From Galbibacter pacificus (GTDB taxonomy: Bacteria > Bacteroidota > Bacteroidia > Flavobacteriales > Flavobacteriaceae), in NCBI RefSeq assembly GCF_029603155.1, contig NZ_JAPMUA010000004.1, positions 1 to 64,000 on the forward strand: DNA of 64,000 bases, read 5' to 3'. A model generated the notes under the pieces. That model did not search any database. It worked only from the letters and a program-made list of their open reading frames with translations, and was not told where the DNA came from. Below, in pieces: positions 56,701 to 64,000 of this stretch; position 1 is the first letter of the stretch, and every line of letters begins with the position of its first letter. The translations under genes were made by a program, and so were the position numbers.

Positions 56701-57813
56701 GGTATTTAATGCTTCTCCTGGGCTTGCTTCGGCATCTGGAAAACTGGGCAGTCCCGCCCCGTTAAAACTATTTCGTACCCAATCTACGGTACTGTTTGTA
56801 TGAACGCCGTTTGGAATTCTGGAAGCGCCGCCAACCGCAAACGAGCCCCCGTCGAAATCAGGATTTAAAACAGTCTCGGCATAAAGTAAATCGCCAGAAC
56901 CACCGTCGTTTACCGCAATGGCATCAGTAATGGTGTTCCAAGAAACAACATCTATTGTACCATCTGCATCTGTATCGATAACATCGCCTAGGTTTCCTGT
57001 AAAATTTTCAACTAAAAGTAAAGTCACCGAACCGTTTTCGAATTCGTTTCCGGCAAAAGGTGTTGTATAAAATCCATTTTCATTGGTGGTTCCAAGTTGT
57101 AAAACCCCGTCTATTGTACCTGCGGAAGTATTATCGCCTTCTATTTCCAAAATCCAGTACGAAGACAAATCTGTATTGGGCAATCCATAAATTTCAACAA
57201 ACTCATCGGTATCGCTTCCCGTGTGATTAAAGACAAATTCGTTAATCAGCGGATTGTTAACAGGCTCACTAAAAAACTGATCTGCATTGATGCTCCCAAA
57301 GGTATTCTGTACTGTTACTTCCCAAGTAAAATTTGTATAATCTGTTCCGGCACCAAGAAGTTGCAACGATCCGTTAATTGGCGAACTGTTGGATTCTTCC
57401 ACGCCAATATCTTCACTGGTTGCCCCCATTGCCGTTCCGTCTACTGCGGTAAAACTTCCTTCGTAACTTAAAAACTGTACTACATTACCCAGATTGTCTA
57501 TCAATGCAATTCCGTCCGGGCTCCCGTTTTGCAACCCGTTTGAGGGCAACATAATATACTCCACGCCATAACCGCCATCTAAATCGGGGGTAACAGAAGT
57601 CAAGTTTAAGGTATTGTACCGTGTTCCGTTGGCACCGTTGTATAGCTCCAACGTCCATTGTGAAAGATCGGTTCCCGCAGGAGCTGCTATTTCTATGGCT
57701 TCACCGGTATCGGTTCCGTCGTTGTCGTAATGTATCTCGTTGATAAAAATGCTTTGCGAATAAAGGAAAGGGGGTAAAAGTGCCATAAGCAAACAGTGTA
57801 GAAATTGCTTCAT
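53728..57813 (-). CDS. Multidomain T9SS-secreted endonuclease/exonuclease/phosphatase-family protein
   Basis: 1361 aa with a signal peptide (...PPFLYSQS). Order: three lamin-tail-like domains (~22-180, 190-370, 385-565; each INEI/NEF...EFVEI type), an OB-fold/DUF5689-like domain (~570-760), an EEP nuclease domain (~775-1110; IVTWNIEWFGDEGNS, LHARANSSDG, NIVLAGDYNDDLDE, VSDHFPVSIRL), a SprB-like repeat (ATCYGAANATASLALSGGVL), a PKD-like repeat, a short Cys motif (KVAVCFKGKSLCVSKYAV) and a type A T9SS sorting domain. It is probably an extracellular DNase or phosphodiesterase at the cell surface. Confidence 0.92.
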   Translation of the reverse strand: MKQFLHCLLMALLPPFLYSQSIFINEIHYDNDGTDTGEAIEIAAPAGTDLSQWTLELYNGANGTRYNTLNLTSVTPDLDGGYGVEYIMLPSNGLQNGSPDGIALIDNLGNVVQFLSYEGSFTAVDGTAMGATSEDIGVEESNSSPINGSLQLLGAGTDYTNFTWEVTVQNTFGSINADQFFSEPVNNPLINEFVFNHTGSDTDEFVEIYGLPNTDLSSYWILEIEGDNTSAGTIDGVLQLGTTNENGFYTTPFAGNEFENGSVTLLLVENFTGNLGDVIDTDADGTIDVVSWNTITDAIAVNDGGSGDLLYAETVLNPDFDGGSFAVGGASRIPNGVHTNSTVDWVRNSFNGAGLPSFPDAEASPGEALNTPATSNQVFSGGTDAVVIINEIDADTPGTDTAEFIELFDGGTGNTPLDGLVVVLYNGNGDTVYNTFDLDGQTTNANGYFVLGNEGVPNVSMVFSGNGLQNGADAVAIYQGSAADFPNGSNLSLDGLIDAIVYDTDDEDDTELLALLNAGQPQLNENEQGDKGTHSLQRIPNGAGGMRNTSSYLAQTPTPGAENGGIVEPTEPVTIAEARNLPDGTTVTISGVLTVAHNFAGPAYMQDQTGGIAIFDEQVHGGNFAIGDSITITATRSSFNNQIQVGPVSVVTNNGLPTNPITPKNITLAELPDHRGELVRVTNVSFPSPGNLFFGNSNFQVTDASGTGELRIDADVETLAGTVQPETCNEIIGVVGTFEDIAQLLPRFDQDLPCAEPFDPDNGIDLPKDQTIDIVTWNIEWFGDEGNSPAAGNPNSDAIQRDSVVTIMKQLDADIYTVVEISDDALFAQAVNELDGYDFVLSEATSYPNDTGTKQKVGFVYKTATVTPKKTQALLATLHPYYNGGDTSYLTDYPAEADRFYASGRLPFLMTADVSINGATEEVNIIALHARANSSDGAQLRYDMRTYDIEVLKDSLDVMFPDNNIVLAGDYNDDLDETVADGINTTISSYNSFINDPDNYYLATLSLSEKGFRSYAFRENMIDHISLSNELEDNYIDNSAIVHYEFYDGDYTNTVSDHFPVSIRLELGETIPLAIEELTTTNATCYGAANATASLALSGGVLPYKYLWSNGATTQTIKNLAPGEYSITVTDAVENTVTANFTIAQPEEIIITMPQPETLYIGYGASECATLTPENISGGTGAYSYQWNTGETTQSITVCPEQTTTYTLTVTDENNCTKTTDITIEVENVSCGNNPWIEKVAVCFKGKSLCVSKYAVPHLLQRGAVLGSCKDQNNTSVASICLAPNPVWYYTALIIRMQNRASLDIALFDISGQLRYQKKNVSVKVGYNIKPLQLASLPQGIYILKVYENGRAVKDLRVVKK

Positions 57814-57958
57814 ATACTTATTTTTAGTTGATTAGTTACTACAAAAATAACATTTATATTCTATTACAAATTGACTATCAATGTTATATGATTGTTAGCT
57901 TTGAGTTTAGTTGATGAATAACATTATGTACAGAACACCGTAATTGGATTAAAACACA

Positions 57959-59353
57959 TTACATAGCCTGCATTTTTGAATGGTAAATTACCTCTGCATT
58001 TTCATGTTGGAGCATGTATTGCTGTATAATACGCATTACATCACTATTACTGTTTTGTAATTGGATGTAATTTGTAAAGGCATCAAAATTATTTATCTGT
58101 TCGGCCTTTTCAATAAAGCCATATCCTTTATACAAACCATTCTCAACCAGCACAATACTGTTTTCTTGTTGGGTGCGCCCTTTGGTAACCACCACAAAAC
58201 TATCGGTTTCCATTTTTGTTGAACTTATAGCTTGTTGCACGCGCTTGTTGTATTGGCTTACCGGTTCGCCATCAATACATATTCCGCGACAATTGTCGAG
58301 TTTGTAATGATTGCACTTTTCATTGCCCGCTCCCGAAGACAGTAATTGGGTATATTTTGGACATAAATCGAACTTTTTACAAAGCGATTCCAAAAACTGC
58401 ATACATTCGTTTACACTGTAAAATATTGCGATAGGCTGCGGTACCAATGCAGCCTTATTGTAACCTAATTGAAGTATCCCTTTTCGGTTGGTATATGCCA
58501 ACACGGCAAAACCTTTATTGGTTCTTTTTTGCGCCCTGTTGTATTTGGGGTAATGATGCTTTATGGCAACGGACTCCATTAAAAGTGCTGTTAATTCCGA
58601 GCCCGATTCTTCAAAATCGATATGAGCCGTTTCGCGGCAAAGGGCAATTTCCTTGGCTTTTTTATCGTAAAAATGGCTCAGCACCCTTTTTTTTACGTTA
58701 ATGGCCTTTCCTACATATATAATTTTCCCGTTTTGGTTTTTAAAATAGTATATGCCAGGGCGCTCGGGCAGATTATCGTATGTTTCTTTAGAAAGCATTG
58801 CGGGCAAAGCCCCTTCCCCGCTTCTTACATTGAGCTGTTTGGCAATTTCCCCGTTTAAATCGTTTTGCAGTAATTTTTCGAACAGGATAACAGTTGCATC
58901 TGTATCGCCTTTTGCGCGGTGCCTGTTATTTAATTGAATTTCTAAATAATTACACAATTTACCCAAACTATAGGAACGCAACCCCGGGAAAATTTTTCTC
59001 GACAACCTTACGGTACATAATTTTTTTCTGCTGAAGTCTATCCCGATGGATTTAAATTCATTCCGGATAACATTATAATCGAAGTTTACATTGTGCGCTA
59101 CAAAAACATTTCCTTCGGTAAACCGTAAAACATCTGAAGCTATTTCGCTAAAAACAGGTGCTTGTGCTACCATACTGTCGTCTATTCCCGTGAGGCCGAC
59201 CACATAACCGGAAATTGGCACTTGTGGATTTACCAAAGTATGGTATTGGTCCAACACCTTATGGCCATCGTGTAGGGCAATGGCTATTTCGGTAATTTTG
59301 TTACCGCTCCCGCTAAGTCCCGTGGTTTCTACATCAATTATGGCGTAATTCAT
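57959..59353 (-). CDS. DEDDh exonuclease / GIY-YIG nuclease fusion (DnaQ-Cho-like)
   Basis: 464 aa. Residues 1-165 form a DnaQ-type 3'-5' exonuclease: AIIDVETTGL (ExoI, DxE), VAHNVNFDYNVIRNEF (ExoII) and HRAKGDTDAT (ExoIII, HxxxD). Residues ~190-280 are a GIY-YIG domain as in UvrC/Cho (RPGIYYFKNQNGKIIYVGKA, with Glu in MESVAIKHHYPKYN). The remainder is UvrC/Cho-like with a Cys-rich YKLDNCRGICIDGE segment. It lies 17 bp downstream of dinB in one operon, pointing to DNA repair or damage tolerance. Confidence 0.92.
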   Translation of the reverse strand: MNYAIIDVETTGLSGSGNKITEIAIALHDGHKVLDQYHTLVNPQVPISGYVVGLTGIDDSMVAQAPVFSEIASDVLRFTEGNVFVAHNVNFDYNVIRNEFKSIGIDFSRKKLCTVRLSRKIFPGLRSYSLGKLCNYLEIQLNNRHRAKGDTDATVILFEKLLQNDLNGEIAKQLNVRSGEGALPAMLSKETYDNLPERPGIYYFKNQNGKIIYVGKAINVKKRVLSHFYDKKAKEIALCRETAHIDFEESGSELTALLMESVAIKHHYPKYNRAQKRTNKGFAVLAYTNRKGILQLGYNKAALVPQPIAIFYSVNECMQFLESLCKKFDLCPKYTQLLSSGAGNEKCNHYKLDNCRGICIDGEPVSQYNKRVQQAISSTKMETDSFVVVTKGRTQQENSIVLVENGLYKGYGFIEKAEQINNFDAFTNYIQLQNSNSDVMRIIQQYMLQHENAEVIYHSKMQAM

Positions 59354-59370
59354 TCTTGGTCTCCGTTTTT

Positions 59371-60474
59371 TTAAAAATCAAATTTCAATTGCACCGAAAC
59401 TGTTTTTTGCGCTACAACTTCTTTTTTTTCTTTTTCTGTATTTAAATTTGCCAAAGAAATCCCTAATAACCGAACCGAATTTTGCAATTTTTCCTGATAC
59501 AGCAATTCTTTGGCTGTTTCTAGAATCAAGCTCTTGTCGGCAATAAAATAATCGAGTGTTTTACTTCTTGTCTGTAATTTAAAATCGCTGTACTTTATTT
59601 TCAACGTAATGGTCTTTCCGGCAATTTTGCTTTTTTTTAGTCGGCGTTCCAATTCGTTGGCAATGCTTTCCAACCGCTCCAGCATAAATACTTCGCTGCT
59701 TAAGTTATCGCTAAAGGTACGTTCGGCACCAACCGATTTGGGAATTCTGTTTGGTTTTACGGCACTGAAATGGATGCCACGGACAACATTGTAATAAAAT
59801 CCGCCACTTTTCCCAAAATGTTCTGTTAAAAATTCGAGCGTTTTTTGTTTTAAGTCGTAACCCGTAAAAATCCCCAGCTGATACATCCGCTGTGTTGTTA
59901 CCTTGCCAACCCCGTAAAACTTTCTAACTTCCAGGTTCTCCAAAAACTCAATAATCTCATTGGGCTCTACCGTTTTTTGACCATTGGGCTTGTTGTAATC
60001 GCTTGCAATTTTGGCTATAAATTTATTAATAGAAATTCCTGCCGAGGCTGTAAGGCCGACCTCATCTAAAATACGTTTTCTAATTTCTGTGGCGATCATG
60101 GTTGCCGATGGGTTTCCCTTTTTGTTTTCGGTAACGTCTAAATAAGCCTCATCGAGCGACAAAGGCTCCACCAAATCGGTATAATCTAAAAATATCTGGC
60201 GTATTTTGTATGATATTTCTTTATACCTATCAAACCTAGGCCGTACAAAAATAATATCCGGACAGTTTTTTTTGGCCAAATAACCGCTCATGGCGCTCCG
60301 AACACCAAATTTTCGTGCTTCGTAACTTGCCGCCGATACCACTCCACGCTTTTCACTACCCCCAACGGCCAAAGGCTTTCCTTTGAGTTCGGGATTGTCC
60401 ATCTGCTCCACAGACGCATAAAATGCATCCATATCCACATGAATAATCTTTCTTAGCGGGAGCGGCTTTTCCAT
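59371..60474 (-). CDS. dinB: DNA polymerase IV
   Basis: Y-family translesion polymerase, 367 aa from ATG 60474 (MEKPLPLRKIIHVDMDAFYA). Metal ligands are in HVDMDAFYASVEQ and SLDEAYLDVTE. GLTASAGISINKFIAKIASD and YGVGKVTTQRMYQLGI (helix-hairpin-helix) are typical, and LRLLGISLANL closes the little finger. The tail KVQLKFDF resembles a beta-clamp binding motif. Divergent from the next gene with about 80 bp between the starts. Confidence 0.95.
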   Translation of the reverse strand: MEKPLPLRKIIHVDMDAFYASVEQMDNPELKGKPLAVGGSEKRGVVSAASYEARKFGVRSAMSGYLAKKNCPDIIFVRPRFDRYKEISYKIRQIFLDYTDLVEPLSLDEAYLDVTENKKGNPSATMIATEIRKRILDEVGLTASAGISINKFIAKIASDYNKPNGQKTVEPNEIIEFLENLEVRKFYGVGKVTTQRMYQLGIFTGYDLKQKTLEFLTEHFGKSGGFYYNVVRGIHFSAVKPNRIPKSVGAERTFSDNLSSEVFMLERLESIANELERRLKKSKIAGKTITLKIKYSDFKLQTRSKTLDYFIADKSLILETAKELLYQEKLQNSVRLLGISLANLNTEKEKKEVVAQKTVSVQLKFDF

Positions 60475-60555
60475 ACACAAATTTAACTTAAAATGGCATT
60501 TTTATTAAACTTCCAAAAAAATAATAAGTAACTTTATTGAGATAGATATTGTATT

Positions 60556-61224
60556 ATGGAAGAAGGAAAAACAGCAATTATTTTAGGAGCTACAGGCTTG
60601 ACCGGAAGTATTTTACTTACAAAATTACTCAAGGATAAACGCTATAATAAAATTAAACTGTTTTCTAGAAACCACACCAATATTGAGCATCCAAAAATTG
60701 AAGAGCATTTGGTGGATTTATTCAATTTAAAACTACACGAAAACGACTTTACCGCCAACGAAGTATATTGTTGTATTGGAACCACCAGGGCCAAAACACC
60801 CAAGAAAAGCACCTACAAAGCAATTGATTACGGAATTCCGGTTAGTGCGGCCATGCTCTGCGAAAAAAACAATATCCATACTTTTGCGGTTATTTCGGCA
60901 TTGGGCGCAAAAACCAAAAGCAAGTTTTTTTACAACAGGGTAAAAGGTTTAATGGAACGGGAAGTTTTACTAAAGAACATTGAAAAAATTATTATTTTAC
61001 AACCATCATTAATAAGTGGAAAACGGGAAGAAAAAAGAACTGGAGAATGGCTGTTTAAACAACTTATGAAAGGGCTTAATTATTTAATGACCGGGCCTTT
61101 AAAAAAATATCAACCGGTAAGTCCGGAAAAAATAGCCGAAACCATGATTTTTCTCGCCAATACCGACGGAAAAACGCGCAGGATCCCCAATGAGCAAATA
61201 CACGAAATAGCCAATAATTTATGA
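60556..61224 (+). CDS. NAD(P)H-binding oxidoreductase (HTATIP2/NmrA-like)
   Basis: 222 aa Rossmann protein. NADP loop ILGATGLTGSILLTKLL; ISALGAKTKSKFFYNRVKGL contains a typical YxxxK-like NRVKG motif; LQPSLISGKREEKRTGEW follows. This is the atypical SDR_a5/HTATIP2-like group with unknown substrate. It overlaps the CYTH gene by 4 bases (ATGA), so the two are coupled. Confidence 0.88.
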   Translation: MEEGKTAIILGATGLTGSILLTKLLKDKRYNKIKLFSRNHTNIEHPKIEEHLVDLFNLKLHENDFTANEVYCCIGTTRAKTPKKSTYKAIDYGIPVSAAMLCEKNNIHTFAVISALGAKTKSKFFYNRVKGLMEREVLLKNIEKIIILQPSLISGKREEKRTGEWLFKQLMKGLNYLMTGPLKKYQPVSPEKIAETMIFLANTDGKTRRIPNEQIHEIANNL

Positions 61225-61691
61225 ACGAGATCGAACGGAAGTTTTTAGTTGCTTCTGAAGCCTTTAAAAAAGAAGCCCAAAATAAAGCCCACATTGTTCA
61301 GGGTTTTTTAAACAAAGACCCGCAACGTACCGTGCGTATTAGAATAAAGGGAAACCAAGGCTTTATTACCGTGAAAGGAAAATCGAACGCATCGGGAACC
61401 AGCAGGTTTGAATGGGAAAAAGAAATTCCAGTTGATGAAGCCGAACATTTAATTGCAATTTGTGAAAAAGGCATTATCGATAAATACCGATATGAAATAA
61501 AGATAGGCAATCACCTTTTTGAAGTTGACGAATTTCTAGGAGACAACCAAGGTTTAATAATTGCCGAAGTTGAATTATCTTCGGAAGGTGAAACTTTCTC
61601 GAAACCTGCATGGTTGGGCAAGGAAGTTACAGGCGATATTAGATATTACAATTCCCAACTGAGTAAACATCCCTTTACAGAATGGTCTTAG
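61221..61691 (+). CDS. CYTH-domain triphosphate tunnel enzyme
   Basis: 156 aa CYTH protein. The ExExK signature appears as NEIERKFLVA at the start, followed by RTVRIRIKG, GFITVKGKS, RFEWEKEIP and VDEFLGDNQGLIIAEVELSS. Short stand-alone members hydrolyse inorganic triphosphate or polyphosphate-like substrates, needing Mg/Mn. Function among triphosphatases is inferred. Starts inside the stop of the upstream gene. Confidence 0.92.
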   Translation: MNEIERKFLVASEAFKKEAQNKAHIVQGFLNKDPQRTVRIRIKGNQGFITVKGKSNASGTSRFEWEKEIPVDEAEHLIAICEKGIIDKYRYEIKIGNHLFEVDEFLGDNQGLIIAEVELSSEGETFSKPAWLGKEVTGDIRYYNSQLSKHPFTEWS

Positions 61692-61757
61692 CAAACACTA
61701 ATTAAAACCGTTATGAAATGTCCATAACTAAATATTAGCTGTCAACCAAAATGATAA

Positions 61758-63047
61758 TTAAGGTGATTTCCGTTCGGATTTTTTATAGAAAAACTCCATA
61801 ACAAAACAAATAACCACAATTGCCAAAGCTACCGAAATACCCATTGGGTTTGAAATGTATTGCTGAACAATCAAGGCTATAGATGCAATTACACACAACA
61901 AAAAACCAACAAGGGCAATCCATTTTCTGGCACTAATTTCAACCGCTTTTTTATACCCTACATAATTTACTGTTGCAAAAATGAGCAAAAAACCAATACT
62001 TCCGGCAGTAGAAATACTTTCTAACTGAAGTGCATTGGTAAGTATTAATGTTAGAATTGCAGTAATAAACAGCCCGACAGGCTGGTTCCAAAAAGTACTT
62101 GTAAGTTCATGTGGCAATTCGTCGTCCTCGGCAATCTCATAACTTACCCTGCTCCCCCCGTACAAAGTTGCATTAATTGCCGAAAAAGTAGAAATAAGGG
62201 CCGCAATAGTAATAATAGTAAACCCAATATTTCCCAGCATGGGCTTGGCGGCTTCTGCCAAAACATAATCTTGGGCTTCGGCTATTTTGGAAAACGGCAA
62301 GGAACCCACAGTAACAACAGCAATAACGATGTAAAGCAGAATAACAAAAAGAACAGCGTAAAGATACGCTCGGGGAACATTCCTTTTGGGGTCCTTCATG
62401 TCCGGCACAGAATTGGCTATAAGCTCAAAACCCTCATAGGCCACAAAAATTACCATTCCTCCCGTAAGCAATTTTATGGGCTTTTCCCAATTGGCAATTG
62501 CCAATTGCTGTAGATTAGAGCTGTCTTTTAATCCATATAGCCCAACAAATACAAACCCAATAAGAATAATTAGTTTAATTATAACTGCATAATCTTCTAT
62601 TTTCCCCACTACTTTTATACTGTAATAATTAATTACAGTTGCAAACACAACAATTAAACTGGAATATATATGCGTGTCCAGAGAAACGTTTCCAGTAATT
62701 TCCCATAAATTTGGAGCATACGAACCAAATGCAGAAGCATATAAGGCAAGCATAATAATGTAACTCACCCACAACAGATTATTAATCCCACCGCTAAATG
62801 TAGTTTTTCCAAAACCTTGATTGATAAATTTTACAGTCCCTCCACGGTCTGGATACGCCAACGATAATTTTACGTAACTATATGATGTAACCAAGGCAAT
62901 TGTACCGGCAATTAAAAAGGCTATGGGTGTACCTCCCTGGGCCAGCGAAACTGCCAAGCCCAGAACAGCAAAAATGCCTCCACCAACCATTCCTCCTATG
63001 CCTATGGAAACAGCCTCTTTTAAACCAATTTTTCCATTTGTTGCCAT
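61758..63047 (-). CDS. APC-family amino acid permease
   Basis: 429 aa with about 12 membrane helices. GIGGMVGGGIFAVLGLAVSL is the APC substrate-binding loop of helix 1; YEGFELIANSVPDMKDPKRN is the helix 6-loop signature. The N-terminus is short and cytoplasmic. Amino acid or cationic amine substrate is not resolvable. It follows the deacetylase gene by 10 bp in an operon. Confidence 0.92.
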   Translation of the reverse strand: MATNGKIGLKEAVSIGIGGMVGGGIFAVLGLAVSLAQGGTPIAFLIAGTIALVTSYSYVKLSLAYPDRGGTVKFINQGFGKTTFSGGINNLLWVSYIIMLALYASAFGSYAPNLWEITGNVSLDTHIYSSLIVVFATVINYYSIKVVGKIEDYAVIIKLIILIGFVFVGLYGLKDSSNLQQLAIANWEKPIKLLTGGMVIFVAYEGFELIANSVPDMKDPKRNVPRAYLYAVLFVILLYIVIAVVTVGSLPFSKIAEAQDYVLAEAAKPMLGNIGFTIITIAALISTFSAINATLYGGSRVSYEIAEDDELPHELTSTFWNQPVGLFITAILTLILTNALQLESISTAGSIGFLLIFATVNYVGYKKAVEISARKWIALVGFLLCVIASIALIVQQYISNPMGISVALAIVVICFVMEFFYKKSERKSP

Positions 63048-63057
63048 TGCTACGGTT

Positions 63058-63930
63058 TTAATCTTTATGAAGAATTGCCTTAAGGTTGCTCCATGTAATT
63101 AATTTGATGTTATATTTTTCGATTAAATTTTTTGTACGGTTACTTGTAAAATAATCCAAATCGCATTGCCGCCATGCTGCTCCAAAATTGGGATGGTCGA
63201 TAGCCACCCCCTGCATTTCCGCATCATCATAAGCCGGATGAATCAAAATTATATTGAAGCCTTCTTTTAAATTTTTCAACGACCAATCGTAATAAGCTGC
63301 GAGCCCCTCGCCTTCAAACCATTTCCACTCCCCCGTAAATACATTGTCTATGGTAAAGTCTGTTTCCCGGAGGTATTGTTCGGTATCCATTTTAAAATCG
63401 TTCAACAATTGCCTGCTTAAAAAAATGGGGATTTTAAACAGTTTGCCCACTTCCCGGTAAACCTGAATGATTCCTTTGGTTAAACCGGTTGTAAACATAT
63501 GCGAATCCAGATGTGTTGGCTGTATTCCCCATGAAAGTGCTCGTTCTACTTGGGCAATCAATTCTTTTTTAACTTCCTCTGGGTTTGCATTTTCTTTCAT
63601 CATGGCACGTTTTGGGTAAAAATGCCCATTGCCATCCACCAAACTCGGAACTTCGTTTGCGGGCAACACCGGACCAAATTTGTAATGCTTCCATTCGCAT
63701 GTAAGCGTTAGGTGGATTCCGCAATCAAAAGCTGGGTTTTCTTTGGCAAAAGTAGCCATTTCGTATGCCCACGGGCAGGGCACCATAATGCTATATGAAT
63801 TAACAATGCCCTCCTTCAGTGCTTTTTTTGTTGCCCTGTTCTCGGCATAGCATAACCCTGCATCATCTGCATGGATAATAAGTAATTTATCTGTTGGTGT
63901 ATATCCGAGTTTCTCGAGAAGATTGTGCAT
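63058..63930 (-). CDS. YdjC/ChbG-type carbohydrate deacetylase
   Basis: 290 aa, cytosolic. Metal and catalytic motifs are LIIHADDAGLCYAENRA (Asp-Asp), DCGIHLTLTCEW (His), THLDSHMFTTG (His) and ILIHPAYDDAEM. YdjC proteins deacetylate diacetylchitobiose or related oligosaccharides, but substrate here is not known. In an operon between a partial upstream gene and the permease. Confidence 0.9.
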   Translation of the reverse strand: MHNLLEKLGYTPTDKLLIIHADDAGLCYAENRATKKALKEGIVNSYSIMVPCPWAYEMATFAKENPAFDCGIHLTLTCEWKHYKFGPVLPANEVPSLVDGNGHFYPKRAMMKENANPEEVKKELIAQVERALSWGIQPTHLDSHMFTTGLTKGIIQVYREVGKLFKIPIFLSRQLLNDFKMDTEQYLRETDFTIDNVFTGEWKWFEGEGLAAYYDWSLKNLKEGFNIILIHPAYDDAEMQGVAIDHPNFGAAWRQCDLDYFTSNRTKNLIEKYNIKLITWSNLKAILHKD

Positions 63931-63942
63931 AAGCTAAATTCA

Positions 63943-64000
63943 TTAAAAATTATCTACTTCTTGATATGCTTTTATAACCGCCAGTTCTCCTTCTTTTCCA
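63943..64000 (-). CDS. C-terminal end of a gene running off the window
   Basis: The frame GKEGELAVIKAYQEVDNF ends in TAA at 63943, 12 bp upstream of the deacetylase ATG. Only 18 residues are visible, not enough for a family. Tight spacing suggests it belongs to the same operon. Confidence 0.4.
   Translation of the reverse strand, partial: GKEGELAVIKAYQEVDNF

Overview
This window looks like chromosome from a polysaccharide-degrading, probably marine member of the Flavobacteriaceae (Bacteroidota). The supporting signs are low GC, a SusC/SusD pair, many lipoprotein signal peptides, type IX secretion (T9SS) C-terminal sorting domains, and promoters of the Bacteroidota form TTTG-N19-21-TANNTTTG. 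I cannot resolve the genus. No rRNA, tRNA, IS element, CRISPR array or intact prophage was recognised.

Region 1 (about 0.1-17.5 kb) is a polysaccharide or glycoconjugate utilisation locus. On the minus strand, susC-susD is followed by a basic-secretory-protein peptidase and a surface lipoprotein with two discoidin-like binding domains. Next comes a three-gene glycosidase operon: an unassigned TIM-barrel-like hydrolase, a GH92 alpha-mannosidase and a GH2 beta-galactosidase with a ricin-like lectin domain. Near-identical LacI-type palindromes (core CTAAAACGTTTTAG) lie upstream of both susC and the glycosidase operon, so one regulator outside the window probably controls both. A GH16 endo-beta-glucanase lipoprotein is divergent from susC. 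Mannosidase, galactosidase and peptidase together suggest a mannose/galactose-containing glycan, possibly glycoprotein-linked (inference).

Region 2 (17.5-35.1 kb) is mostly core genome: a small Ala/Glu-rich lipoprotein, Kdo transferase, a DegT aminotransferase, UDP-glucose 4-epimerase, Mfd, a TlpA-like thioredoxin, an ACT-like conserved protein, a decayed yraN, a DUF1800/DUF1501 secreted pair, MetG and Tex.

Region 3 (35.1-41.2 kb) is an accessory and decay zone. It holds remnants of a HigBA-like toxin-antitoxin pair on either side of an alpha/beta hydrolase and a GNAT gene, an attC-like imperfect palindrome, ferritin, a 54-residue Lys/Cys-rich protein, an ssb pseudogene, a GNAT-nitrilase fusion, a broken HNH endonuclease and a frameshifted zinc-ribbon protein.

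Region 4 (41.2-64 kb) returns to ordinary genes: a CBS protein, M28 and M13 peptidases, an SDR, a TPR-like protein, a GH43 enzyme, a decayed DUF2541-like gene and a MATE pump. It then has a 21-bp-periodic degenerate array, a 1361-residue T9SS-secreted nuclease, a DnaQ/GIY-YIG fusion in an operon with DinB, an NAD-binding protein overlapping a CYTH protein, an APC permease and a YdjC-type deacetylase. The least explained items are the 21-bp array, the attC-like element inside a split toxin-antitoxin locus, and the unassigned glycosidase of the PUL.
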